The translations under genes were made by a program, and so were the position numbers. A stretch of DNA of 35,503 nucleotides from Microcaldota archaeon (GTDB taxonomy: Archaea > Micrarchaeota > Micrarchaeia > Micrarchaeales > CABMGC01), in the NCBI GenBank assembly GCA_021809925.1, contig JAJZJV010000005.1, positions 1-35,503 on the forward strand, written 5' to 3'. Shown here piece after piece: positions 24,275 through 30,946 of this stretch; position 1 is the first letter of the stretch, and each line of letters begins with the position of its first letter. The notes under the pieces are model-generated. The model searched no databases, was not told where the DNA came from, and saw only the letters and a program-made list of their open reading frames with translations.

Positions 24275-24342
24275 GTGTTAAATATCTTTTGTGAGAGAAT
24301 TATTATATCTTGTTATAATGGCATCTCTCTCAAGTAAAATGC

Positions 24343-24543
24343 TTACTTTCTCCCATAATTGATGATATCATCTATGAGGTCAACGTGACTTATCAGCATT
24401 CTCCTGCAGCAGTATCTCTTTATCTTCATTTCGTCGAGCACCTTTGCTGGATCTTCTCCGTCAATGTTAACTCTCTTATTGTACTCTTCCCATTTGTCTG
24501 CTATCACTTGGCCACAAGAGAAACATCGTACTGGTATCATCAT
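24343..24543 (-). CDS. rpoN: RNA polymerase subunit N (Rpo10)
   Basis: Small zinc-binding subunit of archaeal RNA polymerase, the counterpart of Rpb10. The 66-residue protein starts [11 protein letters not shown] and closes its zinc site with R-Y-C-C-R-R-M-L, the invariant C-x-x-C...C-C arrangement. Its length is the family norm. The second methionine may be the true start. It follows rps9 by 32 bases in the conserved L18e-L13-S9-RpoN order. Confidence 0.97.
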   Translation of the reverse strand: MMIPVRCFSCGQVIADKWEEYNKRVNIDGEDPAKVLDEMKIKRYCCRRMLISHVDLIDDIINYGRK

Positions 24544-24575
24544 TTTATCATTCCATTCATAAGTTTATGATTCCA

Positions 24576-25121
24576 TCATCTGTAAGATTTCTGGAATCTC
24601 GCCCTTGCTTTAGGCCCTTTGAATTTCTTTGGCTCAACTCTTCTGTAGTCATCTGCAAGAAGAGATCTATCATACTGCAGATATGCGCTCTTTAATTCGC
24701 TTCCTTTTGATGCCTCAGTAAGAGCCTTTGCTATGGCAGACCTTGCAGCCTGAGCTTGGCCGCTGTTCCCTCCACCGCAAACATTAATATCAATGTCAAA
24801 TGTGCTTGCCAATTCTTTGGTTTCGTTTGAGAGTTTTACTGGCTCCAGCACCAACTCCCTTAGGGCTTTTGGCTTCATGAAGTCAACATTTATCCCATTT
24901 ACACGGATCTTTCCGCTGCCTGAAGTGAGCGTTGCCCTGGCGATGGCCTCTTTTCTTTTGCCTTTTGCAAGTATAATTATGCCCTTCTTTTTCTCAACAG
25001 CAGTTTTCTTTGACTTTGTACCGCTCTTTTTTGGAGGGGTTTTCTTTGCCTCTGCCTTGGGCTTTGCGAAGGTATTAAGTTCTTTTTCCAGATTTTCAAT
25101 GTTTTGAGTCTTATTTGCCAT
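24576..25121 (-). CDS. rps9: 30S ribosomal protein S9 (uS9) with N-terminal extension
   Basis: The S9 core occupies about residues 48-181. It has G-K-R-K-E-A-I-A-R-A-T, I-R-V-N-G, D-I-D-I-N-V-C-G-G-G-N-S-G-Q-A-Q-A-A-R and Y-D-R-S-L-L, and the basic C-terminal tail K-A-R-A-R-F-Q-K-S-Y-R, whose end reaches the P-site tRNA. Archaeal S9 is usually about 130-140 residues. This one is 181 because of a roughly 45-residue Lys/Pro/Ala-rich lead (K-T-P-P-K-K-S-G-T-K-S-K-K) that is probably disordered. Whether the ATG at 25121 is the real start is likely but unproven, as a weak GTGGTT lies upstream. Confidence 0.96.
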   Translation of the reverse strand: MANKTQNIENLEKELNTFAKPKAEAKKTPPKKSGTKSKKTAVEKKKGIIILAKGKRKEAIARATLTSGSGKIRVNGINVDFMKPKALRELVLEPVKLSNETKELASTFDIDINVCGGGNSGQAQAARSAIAKALTEASKGSELKSAYLQYDRSLLADDYRRVEPKKFKGPKARARFQKSYR

Positions 25122-25128
25122 TTAACCA

Positions 25129-25557
25129 CTATTCTTTATAACCGAGCCTTGATGAGAGCTCTCCGATTGTTATGACTCTTTCGTAAATAGATATTGGATC
25201 TTTCACATCTATCTTATGCTCCTCGCTGCCTTTTAAGGCTGCTGGAGATCCCATATAAACAGTCAGTCTTTTGAGGGCATCTCTTCCTCTCGCCTGTTTC
25301 CTTGGCAACATTCCCCTTATGACCCTCTTCACGAAGAAGTCTGGCCTTCGGGATATGTGTGGAGAGTGCTCAGGATTTGCCTTGTCCCTTAAATTAAGCT
25401 TATGTTTGTATCTTTCTGTAATTTCTTCTGCATGGCCGCTGATAAGCATCTTCTCTGCATTTATTATAGTTACATTTTCTCCGCTGAGCAGCAATTTAGC
25501 TACCTGGGTTGCAGTCCTTCCCAATATCTTTCCTTCGCCATCTATGATCTTGCTCAT
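25129..25557 (-). CDS. rpl13: 50S ribosomal protein L13 (uL13)
   Basis: This 142-residue archaeal L13 has I-D-G-E-G-K-I-L-G-R-T-A-T-Q-V-A-K-L-L-L near the start, and then V-I-N-A-E-K. P-D-F-F-V-K-R-V-I-R-G-M-L-P in the middle is the family hallmark, followed by the basic R-K-Q-A-R-G-R-D-A-L-K-R-L. Length and order (after L18e, before S9) are standard. The start follows GGGTATTCGC. Seven bases separate its stop from the rps9 start. Confidence 0.97.
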   Translation of the reverse strand: MSKIIDGEGKILGRTATQVAKLLLSGENVTIINAEKMLISGHAEEITERYKHKLNLRDKANPEHSPHISRRPDFFVKRVIRGMLPRKQARGRDALKRLTVYMGSPAALKGSEEHKIDVKDPISIYERVITIGELSSRLGYKE

Positions 25558-25568
25558 GCGAATACCCG

Positions 25569-25916
25569 TTATATTATAAGTTTTATATCTGGCTTTCCAA
25601 CCATCTCCTTTATGCTAACCATCTTGCACTTTGATTCTGCAAGTTTCTTGGCAGCTTCTGAAGAATAGTCAAGAGCGCTTATGTTGAAGCTCTTTGTCAC
25701 CTTTCCGACACCCAAGACCTTTCCTGGAACTATGATGTTGTCCGATGCGTTTGCATATTTATCCAGGCGATTCAGATTGATTGAGACTCTGCTTCGCTTT
25801 GGCTTTGCAGCAAACTTTGCTATCCTCTTAAAGAGCTTTCTCTTCTTCTCGCTTGATGCGCTGCCGAAGAGCTCTGCCCATTCAATTATTTTCTCATTTT
25901 CAATCTTTCTTGACAT
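25569..25916 (-). CDS. rpl18e: 50S ribosomal protein L18e (eL18)
   Basis: This 115-residue archaeal L18e has V-S-I-N-L-N-R-L-D-K-Y-A and the core I-V-P-G-K-V-L-G-V-G-K-V-T-K-S-F-N-I-S-A-L. The frame opens at 25952, but that would overlap the tRNA-Leu gene. GGTGAAACA immediately before the ATG at 25916 (GGTG plus five bases) fixes the start. It is the first protein gene after the embedded tRNA in the operon. Confidence 0.95.
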   Translation of the reverse strand: MSRKIENEKIIEWAELFGSASSEKKRKLFKRIAKFAAKPKRSRVSINLNRLDKYANASDNIIVPGKVLGVGKVTKSFNISALDYSSEAAKKLAESKCKMVSIKEMVGKPDIKLII

Positions 25917-25927
25917 TGTTTCACCAT

Positions 25928-26026
25928 TGCGGGGGGTGAGATTCGAACTCACGCAAGCACTAAAGCTACAGGAATTTTGAAAGATTCCTCAATCCTGCGC
26001 ATTTGACCAAGCTCTGCCACCCCCGC
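25928..26026 (-). tRNA. tRNA-Leu(GAG) with 12-base intron
   Basis: GCGGGGG/CCCCCGC is the acceptor with A73. GTGAG-TTCGAAT-CTCAC is a perfect T arm and a long Leu-type variable arm is present. The anticodon stem CAGGA/TCCTG encloses TTGAGG, a 12-base intron and T38, giving anticodon GAG. The intron sits at the canonical 37/38 position. TTGA (exon) pairs with TCAA (intron) as the 4-bp helix, flanked by bulges GG^A and AA^T, a minimal bulge-helix-bulge for the splicing endonuclease. The tRNA is co-oriented between rpoD and rpl18e, so it is likely processed from the operon transcript. Confidence 0.95.
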
Positions 26027-26032
26027 TCTTTA

Positions 26033-26602
26033 TCATTTCTTCATTTCCTTCTGTAATTCTTTGATGCCATCGCTTATTATATTTAATGCTCTGCTAAGTA
26101 TCTCGGTGGGTGGCATCTGGCCAAATGATTCTATATAGAATTCAAAAGTATCATCACTCTTTGCCTTGTAGGATGCCATGCCTGCCTGGAACTTCGTGCT
26201 CTTGCTCGGAAGCCCGAGTACTGCTTTGCCGGTCACTTTAAGCTTCTGGCCCTCTGCAAGCTTTATTATTGGGATATTCTCGTTTGCAACCTTTACTTCT
26301 TTGTCAGTGCTCTTGAGATCTTTTGAATAAACGGTCTTTGGGCCTTCCGCCTCTAAAGAAAAGAGTATCTCTTCCTTCTCATCGTACTTTCTTGGCATGG
26401 AGAGGGGAATCATGCCTATTCTGTGTGCAACATACTCATCAAACATCGAACCGGAGTTCTCATAAAACGTCACGCTGTCTATTGCTATCGCTTTGACGTC
26501 GTTCAGTATTATCCTTCTCAGCGAATTTACGAAAGTGTGGCTGACTCCGCTCAGCTCAATTGTAAGTGAGGTTGGATTACTCTCTATAAGATGAAATTTC
26601 AT
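26033..26602 (-). CDS. rpoD: RNA polymerase subunit D (Rpo3)
   Basis: Archaeal counterpart of Rpb3/AC40 and alpha, which assembles with subunit L as the polymerase platform. From M-K-F-H-L-I-E-S it is 189 residues. It has the alpha-motif F-V-N-S-L-R-R-I-I-L-N-D-V-K-A-I-A-I-D, then D-E-Y-V-A-H-R-I-G-M-I-P-L, and F-Y-I-E-S-F-G-Q-M-P-P near the C-terminus. It lacks the ferredoxin-like cysteine insertion found in many archaea, so it is the short form. The frame opens at a TTG at 26620, but the family N-terminus favours the ATG at 26602. The usual upstream S4-S11 genes are not present; instead a TATA box near 26660-26675 and the IS605 remnant lie upstream. Confidence 0.95.
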   Translation of the reverse strand: MKFHLIESNPTSLTIELSGVSHTFVNSLRRIILNDVKAIAIDSVTFYENSGSMFDEYVAHRIGMIPLSMPRKYDEKEEILFSLEAEGPKTVYSKDLKSTDKEVKVANENIPIIKLAEGQKLKVTGKAVLGLPSKSTKFQAGMASYKAKSDDTFEFYIESFGQMPPTEILSRALNIISDGIKELQKEMKK

Positions 26603-26742
26603 ATGATCAACAGCTGTCAAAAACAGGCAAATGCCATAAGATTGATTATTGATATGTTAGGGAATATATATAAATATTGCTTGGAATTTGTGAGATGTGA
26701 ATAAAGCCGCCTTTTATGTATTATAGATTTATGGCTGGAAAA

Positions 26743-27398
26743 CCCACGACTTTTAATCGTGGGATGAATGCGAATGCGGCAACTGAAGATGTATAAATAT
26801 TAACAGAGTAATAAACATGGTCATCATGAAAACTGCATATAAATACTATGAATATCCTTCAATAGAACAGAAGGAAATACTTAATCGGCAGATGTTTCTT
26901 GCGAAGGAAATCTACAACGTGCTCCTTGAAAAATCAAAGGCATACTACAAGGAAACAAGAAAGACGCTAACAGAATACAGGATGAATAATTGGCTCATGC
27001 AAATTAAGAAGGAAAAGCCAGAATTTACAGAACTGCACTCACAGGGTCTACAGGATATCTCAAAAAGAATATCGGATGCTTGCGTGCATTTCTTCAGAAG
27101 ATCCAGGGAAAAGAAGCATGGAAAGAAAATAAACGTTGGTTTCTCAAGGCATAAGATGCCACAGTCTGAGGGAACAGTCTACTGCCAGGAATGCGGAATA
27201 TCAAAGGGGAAGGATCCGGGTGCAAGCATAAACATACTCAAAAGAGCTACCTCTGGACAAAGGGAAATGCCTGCCAGTGGAGATATTATAAGACCTTCAG
27301 CAATGAATGCTGATCTCGTTGAACGAGGAACCATATATGGTGTTTCACAATGACCAATATAAAACACCAACCAGAAGCCAACGGCCTTCAGTCGTTGG
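26743..27398 (+). mobile_element. Defective IS605/IS1341-type element
   Basis: The element is bracketed by two IS605-family hairpins. On the left, CCCACGA (26743-26749) pairs with TCGTGGG (26757-26763) around CTTTTAA, followed by ATGAATGCG. On the right, CCAACG (27378-27383) pairs with CGTTGG (27393-27398) and precedes ATGA. The only gene is an internally deleted TnpB and no TnpA is present. The ends are approximate, since the cleavage sites beyond the hairpins cannot be assigned by eye. Confidence 0.75.
26817..27353 (+). pseudogene. TnpB with large in-frame internal deletion
   Basis: This 178-residue frame joins two separate TnpB parts. Residues 1 to about 113 are the normal N-terminal recognition region (Y-K-Y-Y-E-Y-P-S...A-K-E-I-Y-N-V-L-L). 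The C-terminal part resumes at about 118 with Y-C-Q-E-C-G, the second half of the zinc ribbon, then D-P-G-A-S-I-N-I-L-K-R-A-T, which carries the RuvC-III aspartate, and the family terminus R-G-T-I-Y-G. RuvC-I, RuvC-II and the first zinc pair are gone, roughly 190 residues short of about 380, so it cannot be an active RNA-guided nuclease. The frame is still open, which suggests a recent deletion or a retained function. Confidence 0.85.
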
Positions 27399-28036
27399 AT
27401 GATCTCGCCTTTAAGCTGAATGATTCCATTATGGATATTTCTAAAACTTACTTTAATGAGAAGAAGAAGGATTCGTTTGGCAGGGCAAGGCTTTTGCTTA
27501 ACAACAATGACCGACTTGGCACACCAGACAGGCACCATGCCTCGCTTGCAGGAATAGAAGGGGATTCTAAAGACCTAAACAAGGGAGAGGCATTGTTCCA
27601 AGCAGGTATTGGAGAGTATAGATATATACTGTCTAAAAATATAACATTTGATATCTTCATCTCCCTTTACGATGTTGACAATAAGTCTTTCGCTGGGTTC
27701 AGGACTGAAAGAAGCCCTGATGAGGTATCCATGCTGCGGTTTTTGGAAGAGAGCAAAAAGAGGAAGATGAGGAATATAGAGATGAGAGTTTATGGCATGC
27801 AGGACAATGACGCTTCCATGGCCCAATTAATAGAAAGAATCATTCGAAGTTCGAAGGCAAGCTTGGTGGAAGTTGACATTTTCGGAAAAGAAGTTAGAAA
27901 TCTCGCTTTTGATCTGAAGACAGGGATGGTCTTCAACCTGCTTCTGCTGAATAGAATATATAGGCCAGGGGAGCTTGCCAACAAGGAAGTTGCTGGAATC
28001 GGATCTCAAGTCCAGCTAAAATTCAATCCGGGATAG
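27350..28036 (+). CDS. Hypothetical protein; N-terminus lies in the IS end
   Basis: This 228-residue soluble protein belongs to no family I recognise. The first ATG overlaps the TnpB stop (ATGA), and the first 20 or so codons run through the right-end hairpin of the IS element, so that start is probably an artefact of insertion. ATG 27431 (M-D-I-S-K-T-Y-F) is an alternative. The body has a charged N-terminal half with R-H-H-A-S-L-A-G, a beta-rich centre (Y-I-L-S-K-N-I-T-F-D-I-F-I-S-L) and I-E-M-R-V-Y-G-M near 144-151. The C-terminal part is alternating strand and helix. It is convergent with thpR, overlapping it by 21 bases. Confidence 0.6.
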   Translation: MTNIKHQPEANGLQSLDDLAFKLNDSIMDISKTYFNEKKKDSFGRARLLLNNNDRLGTPDRHHASLAGIEGDSKDLNKGEALFQAGIGEYRYILSKNITFDIFISLYDVDNKSFAGFRTERSPDEVSMLRFLEESKKRKMRNIEMRVYGMQDNDASMAQLIERIIRSSKASLVEVDIFGKEVRNLAFDLKTGMVFNLLLLNRIYRPGELANKEVAGIGSQVQLKFNPG

Positions 28037-28552
28037 TTCCCTGTGTATGGGACCTGAAGAGGTGAGCTTGCTCTCCTTGAAGGATATGGAAGTTACCTCG
28101 AAAGAGCCGAAGTCGCGATCCCTATTCTCGCAGATCTTTTCCTTTGCCAAGAAAATGCCACCTCTACTCTTGACCCTGGCTATGGTAAGGTGTGGCACAA
28201 AATTCTCCCTTTTTATGTTTATTGCCTGCTTCGCTAACGCAGATGCTTTTTTATGCAGGCCCTCAAGATCCTCTGCGCCTGAAGATATGTTTATGAAGAC
28301 GACACGCGGCTCTCTTTCCGGAAATGAAGATAGTCCTCGAAGGCTTGCCATAAAAGGTGCAACTCTCAGCCCCTTTAAGGAAAGGGCCACACTTTCCGCG
28401 TCTTCTTTGCTTATCTCCCCGAGGAATGCGATGGTTATGTGCATAGCATCTTCCATTACTGGAACTATGCCTTCGGCCTTTTCTTCCCCGAATATGGACA
28501 GTGCCGCTTTCTTGATCTTATCCGGAATCCCTACTGAGATAAATGCCCTCAT
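28016..28552 (-). CDS. thpR: RNA 2',3'-cyclic phosphodiesterase (2'-5' RNA ligase family)
   Basis: This 178-residue protein of the 2H phosphoesterase family has the paired H-x-T motifs M-H-I-T-I-A-F-L-G (about 36-44) and P-H-L-T-I-A-R-V (about 123-130), which form the active site. It also has F-I-S-V near the N-terminus. Such enzymes open 2',3'-cyclic phosphates and can reversibly join tRNA halves by a 2'-5' bond, which is of interest here because the window has an intron-containing tRNA. The frame opens at 28573, but GAGGAATC before the ATG at 28552 and the family start M-R-A-F-I-S fit better. Confidence 0.9.
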   Translation of the reverse strand: MRAFISVGIPDKIKKAALSIFGEEKAEGIVPVMEDAMHITIAFLGEISKEDAESVALSLKGLRVAPFMASLRGLSSFPEREPRVVFINISSGAEDLEGLHKKASALAKQAINIKRENFVPHLTIARVKSRGGIFLAKEKICENRDRDFGSFEVTSISFKESKLTSSGPIHRELSRIEF

Positions 28553-28614
28553 GATTCCTCTTTTAAATATCATTATTTAAAATGATTCTGATTAATGATA
28601 TACTGGGTTTTTCT

Positions 28615-28944
28615 ATGGTAAGCATAGAGGATTTATCAAAGATAGAGCTAAGGATAGGCAGAATAATAGATGTTCAGGATCATGAAGGTGCGAGAAAACC
28701 CATGTACAAGCTCAGAGTTAATCTTGGAGAGGAGCTTGGAGAGAGGATTATAGTCGCTGGAATCAGGAACGTATACTCCAAGGAAGACCTTCTGGGAAAA
28801 GAGATTGTGTGCGTTGCCAACCTTGAGCCGAAGCTAATCGCAGGAATCGAGTCAAACGGAATGCTGCTAGCAGCCGGGGAGGGAGAGAAAGTCTCACTGC
28901 TCATGCCTGACAAGGAGATTAAAGAGGGAAGCAGGATTCATTGA
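28615..28944 (+). CDS. Stand-alone tRNA-binding domain, MetRS beta-like
   Basis: This 109-residue OB-fold protein is of the EMAP/Trbp111/MetRS C-terminal family. It has I-E-L-R-I-G-R-I-I-D-V, then A-R-K-P-M-Y-K-L-R-V-N-L-G, and I-V-A-G-I-R-N-V-Y-S-K-E-D-L-L-G-K and G-I-E-S-N-G-M-L-L-A-A. It resembles archaeal MetG2, which partners the MetRS catalytic chain, more than bacterial CsaA. The frame opens at 28582. A TATA-like ATTATTTAAA there would start transcription near 28600, so the ATG at 28615 (M-V-S-I-E-D-L-S) is more likely. The UPF0200 gene follows with a small overlap region. Confidence 0.85.
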   Translation: MVSIEDLSKIELRIGRIIDVQDHEGARKPMYKLRVNLGEELGERIIVAGIRNVYSKEDLLGKEIVCVANLEPKLIAGIESNGMLLAAGEGEKVSLLMPDKEIKEGSRIH

Positions 28945-28952
28945 GGGATATC

Positions 28953-29519
28953 ATGATAATATGCCTTACAGGAATGCCAGGGGCAGGGAAGAGCGAGGCC
29001 TCACTAATCCTCAAAAAACATGGATTTGAGGTAATAGAGATGCGCAGCATAGTGCTCTCGATGATGAAAGAAGAGCACATTGAGGTAAATGTTAGAAGCC
29101 TTGAGGAATTCGCCAGGAAAATAAGGGAAGAGCGCGGAGCTGATGTTGTTGCAGAAGAGCTGGTTGCAAGAATGAAAGAAAGGAAAGACAAGATAGTTAT
29201 CGTGGGGCTTAGAGGGATGGGCGAGCTGGAATATCTCAAGAAAAAGATGTCGGATATACATGTTGTTGCCCTCATCGCAGATAGGAGCGTGAGGTTCGAG
29301 AGGCTAAAGCTGAGCAAGAAGGACAGCCTGGGAAGCTATGCAGATTTTGAGCTTAGGGAGATAAACAATGCAAAGAACCTTGGAGTAGATGCAACAATGA
29401 AGCATGCAGAATTTTACATATTCAATAATGGCACAAAGGAAGACCTCGAGAGGAGTGTTGAGGATCTCTTCGCAGCGCTTGAGAAGAAAGAGAAGGAGAG
29501 GGAATCAGGAAACCTTTAA
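28953..29519 (+). CDS. UPF0200-type P-loop NMP-kinase-like protein
   Basis: This 188-residue ATPase-fold protein has the Walker A G-M-P-G-A-G-K-S-E-A-S at residues 7-17. G-F-E-V-I-E-M-R-S follows, and R-K-I-R-E-E-R-G-A-D-V-V-A in the middle is the UPF0200 hallmark. V-G-L-R-G-M-G-E-L-E and the R-x-x-R-F-E-R-L lid segment come later. Members resemble dephospho-CoA or adenylate kinases, but the substrate is not established from sequence. A TTG at 28941 overlapping the previous stop opens the frame. GAGGGATATC directly before the ATG at 28953, and the motif position, favour the latter. Its last 15 bases overlap the convergent regulator gene. Confidence 0.82.
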   Translation: MIICLTGMPGAGKSEASLILKKHGFEVIEMRSIVLSMMKEEHIEVNVRSLEEFARKIREERGADVVAEELVARMKERKDKIVIVGLRGMGELEYLKKKMSDIHVVALIADRSVRFERLKLSKKDSLGSYADFELREINNAKNLGVDATMKHAEFYIFNNGTKEDLERSVEDLFAALEKKEKERESGNL

Positions 29520-29840
29520 TACGGCAACTTCCTGGCGGCGCACAATGCCAGAACTTACGAGTGCCGCTCTGTTCCTGAATGCATGAAGGCCTTTCTGGGT
29601 AAGGGCAAGAGGCTTGTAACTCTCTCCTTTCTCAGTAAAGTCGATCATTCCCTTCTTCTTCAATTGCTTTAAGGTATACCACACACCGCTCTGAGAGACC
29701 GAATGCTTTAAGTATAAATATTCGACGAATCTTGTGGCTGCAGGAATCTCGTTGAGACCAATCTCTGAGATTATCAGCATCTCCTTCTTAGAAATGGCTG
29801 ATAACGAGTCAAGACTATGCTTTAGTTTAAGCGCACGCAT
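29505..29840 (-). CDS. Winged-helix transcriptional regulator
   Basis: This 111-residue protein has one wHTH domain. Helical segments (about 10-60) lead to a recognition helix around S-Q-S-G-V-W-Y-T-L-K-Q-L-K-K-K-G-M-I, followed by a beta wing D-F-T-E-K-G-E-S-Y-K-P and L-A-L-T-Q-K-G-L. This is the PadR/MarR-like layout of small archaeal repressors, with no ligand domain. Its start follows GGTGGGTTCTT. The strong palindrome 60-100 bases upstream could be its operator, implying autoregulation (inference). It is divergent from the 30245 gene across a 404-base gap. Confidence 0.78.
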   Translation of the reverse strand: MRALKLKHSLDSLSAISKKEMLIISEIGLNEIPAATRFVEYLYLKHSVSQSGVWYTLKQLKKKGMIDFTEKGESYKPLALTQKGLHAFRNRAALVSSGIVRRQEVAVLKVS

Positions 29841-29900
29841 AAGAACCCACCAACAAAAAGAGTTTTTTATTAGGAGCCCTTATACGGCGCTTCTAAACAA

Positions 29901-29942
29901 TGTGTTATATATGCACTTGACGCCTATAACACACATGGCGTC
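29901..29942. promoter_or_regulatory. Interleaved palindromes, candidate operator
   Basis: TGTGTTATA (29901-29909) is the exact complement of TATAACACA (29925-29933). GACGCC (29919-29924) is the exact complement of GGCGTC (29937-29942). The two palindromes interleave and lie about 60-100 bases before the start of the divergent wHTH gene. This is how a dimeric regulator's autoregulatory sites commonly look, though a folded RNA leader is an alternative. Confidence 0.45.
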
Positions 29943-29952
29943 TATAGACATG

Positions 29953-30002
29953 GCTGGCAGTATTGGCAAGGAGAACCAGATCATTGGAACCTGTTTGCCA
30001 GC
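29953..30002. repeat. Long inverted repeat GCTGGCA/TGCCAGC
   Basis: GCTGGCA at 29953-29959 pairs with TGCCAGC at 29996-30002, enclosing 36 bases. The inner part contains TTGGCAAGG and GGAACC, able to form short internal pairs. A structured leader or small RNA is possible. Confidence 0.35.
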
Positions 30003-30244
30003 TACCATATATAACATCTATAATGATTTTATCCTTCCTTATTCCACGTTCACTAATATTACTAACCGACCAACTCTTATTTAAGCCTTTTGTCCAACCC
30101 GGCTTTGCTCCTTTAGTCCATCTTACCCCTAAATTAAGATGCAGACATTAGTAGCAAATCTGTCCAACTTTCTCGGAAAGAGAATGACGAGATATCCAGA
30201 AAGATTTTTAGTCTTAGAACAATAAGATAGGTTATGGTGTTTTG

Positions 30245-30940
30245 ATGGCCGCAGATCTCAATGTTGAGCTTCAGTGGAGTCCGGAAGTAGATAGTCTTAT
30301 TGATTCTATAGACGATATGATTATACCGAAGCTGAACATAAGCCTTAGAGACCTTCTCTTAAATCCGGAGAAATTCAAGGATACTGATGGCATAGGCGAT
30401 ACGCTCTCCTCTGTTAAAAGTTCCGTAGATGAATTCTTTGATAGCTTATTTGGGGATCTTTCTGATGAGAGAAAGAGGCTTTCAGTCGAGCTTGAGAGGA
30501 CAAATGTAGAGTATGGGAAGATAAACAATGCGATATCTTCCAAGACCACATCTGCAAGCATACCTTATGTGAAGCCTCTTTTCATAGATTCTGATCCGCG
30601 CAGTAGGGAAGAGATAACAATAGAGAGCTATGATGAAGGATTCGATGCGCTTTTGTCCAAATTCATAGTGAATTCTGATTATGTTGCGGACCTCTCGGCG
30701 AAGTACAATGAGTATAATCTGGGGTCGTGGGTTTTCTCTGGAAAGAAGGTGTACGTTCTGACCTTAAACCAGCCCACAAGCGTAATATTCTCTCTTGAAG
30801 AGAGCAGGGACACTATAGTCAATCTGCTCAACTCAGTAACAATGAGTATAACGTCGCAGAATCAGACAGCTTTGCAGAACCAGGGCAAGAGTGGCGCACC
30901 GCAGCAGCCAAAACAGAAAAAGCCCAGTAAGAGTTCCTGA
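30245..30940 (+). CDS. Hypothetical protein with low-complexity basic tail
   Basis: This 231-residue soluble protein belongs to no family I recognise. Residues 1-95 are acidic and helical (D-S-L-I-D-S-I-D-D-M, then S-V-D-E-F-F-D-S-L-F-G-D-L) and look like a coiled or four-helix N-domain. Residues 100-200 alternate strand and helix. The last 30 residues are a Gln/Pro/Lys/Ser-rich disordered tail (P-Q-Q-P-K-Q-K-K-P-S-K-S-S). The start is the ATG, five bases after GGTG; a TTG three bases earlier is less well spaced. It is six bases from the kinase gene that follows, so they form an operon. Confidence 0.65.
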   Translation: MAADLNVELQWSPEVDSLIDSIDDMIIPKLNISLRDLLLNPEKFKDTDGIGDTLSSVKSSVDEFFDSLFGDLSDERKRLSVELERTNVEYGKINNAISSKTTSASIPYVKPLFIDSDPRSREEITIESYDEGFDALLSKFIVNSDYVADLSAKYNEYNLGSWVFSGKKVYVLTLNQPTSVIFSLEESRDTIVNLLNSVTMSITSQNQTALQNQGKSGAPQQPKQKKPSKSS

Positions 30941-30946
30941 TTTATC

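Larger units (their letters stand above)
29841..30244. other. Long divergent intergenic region with palindromes
   Basis: I see no credible gene; open frames here carry Ile/Tyr/Thr/Asn-rich, non-homologous text. The region holds two interleaved palindromes at 29901-29942 and a further inverted repeat at 29953-30002 (separate entries). The 3' part, 30060-30235, shows only AT-rich promoter-like DNA and the GGTG ribosome site (30236-30239) of the next gene. Confidence 0.5.

Noticed and set aside
26817-27353. TldR-type nuclease-dead TnpB repressor
   Set aside because: TldRs keep the full-length body with mutated RuvC residues; this copy lacks RuvC-I and -II and the bridge entirely.
29734-30151. 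ORFs in the gap upstream of the wHTH gene
   Set aside because: Low-complexity Ile/Thr/Leu-rich frames without ribosome sites that cross palindromes.
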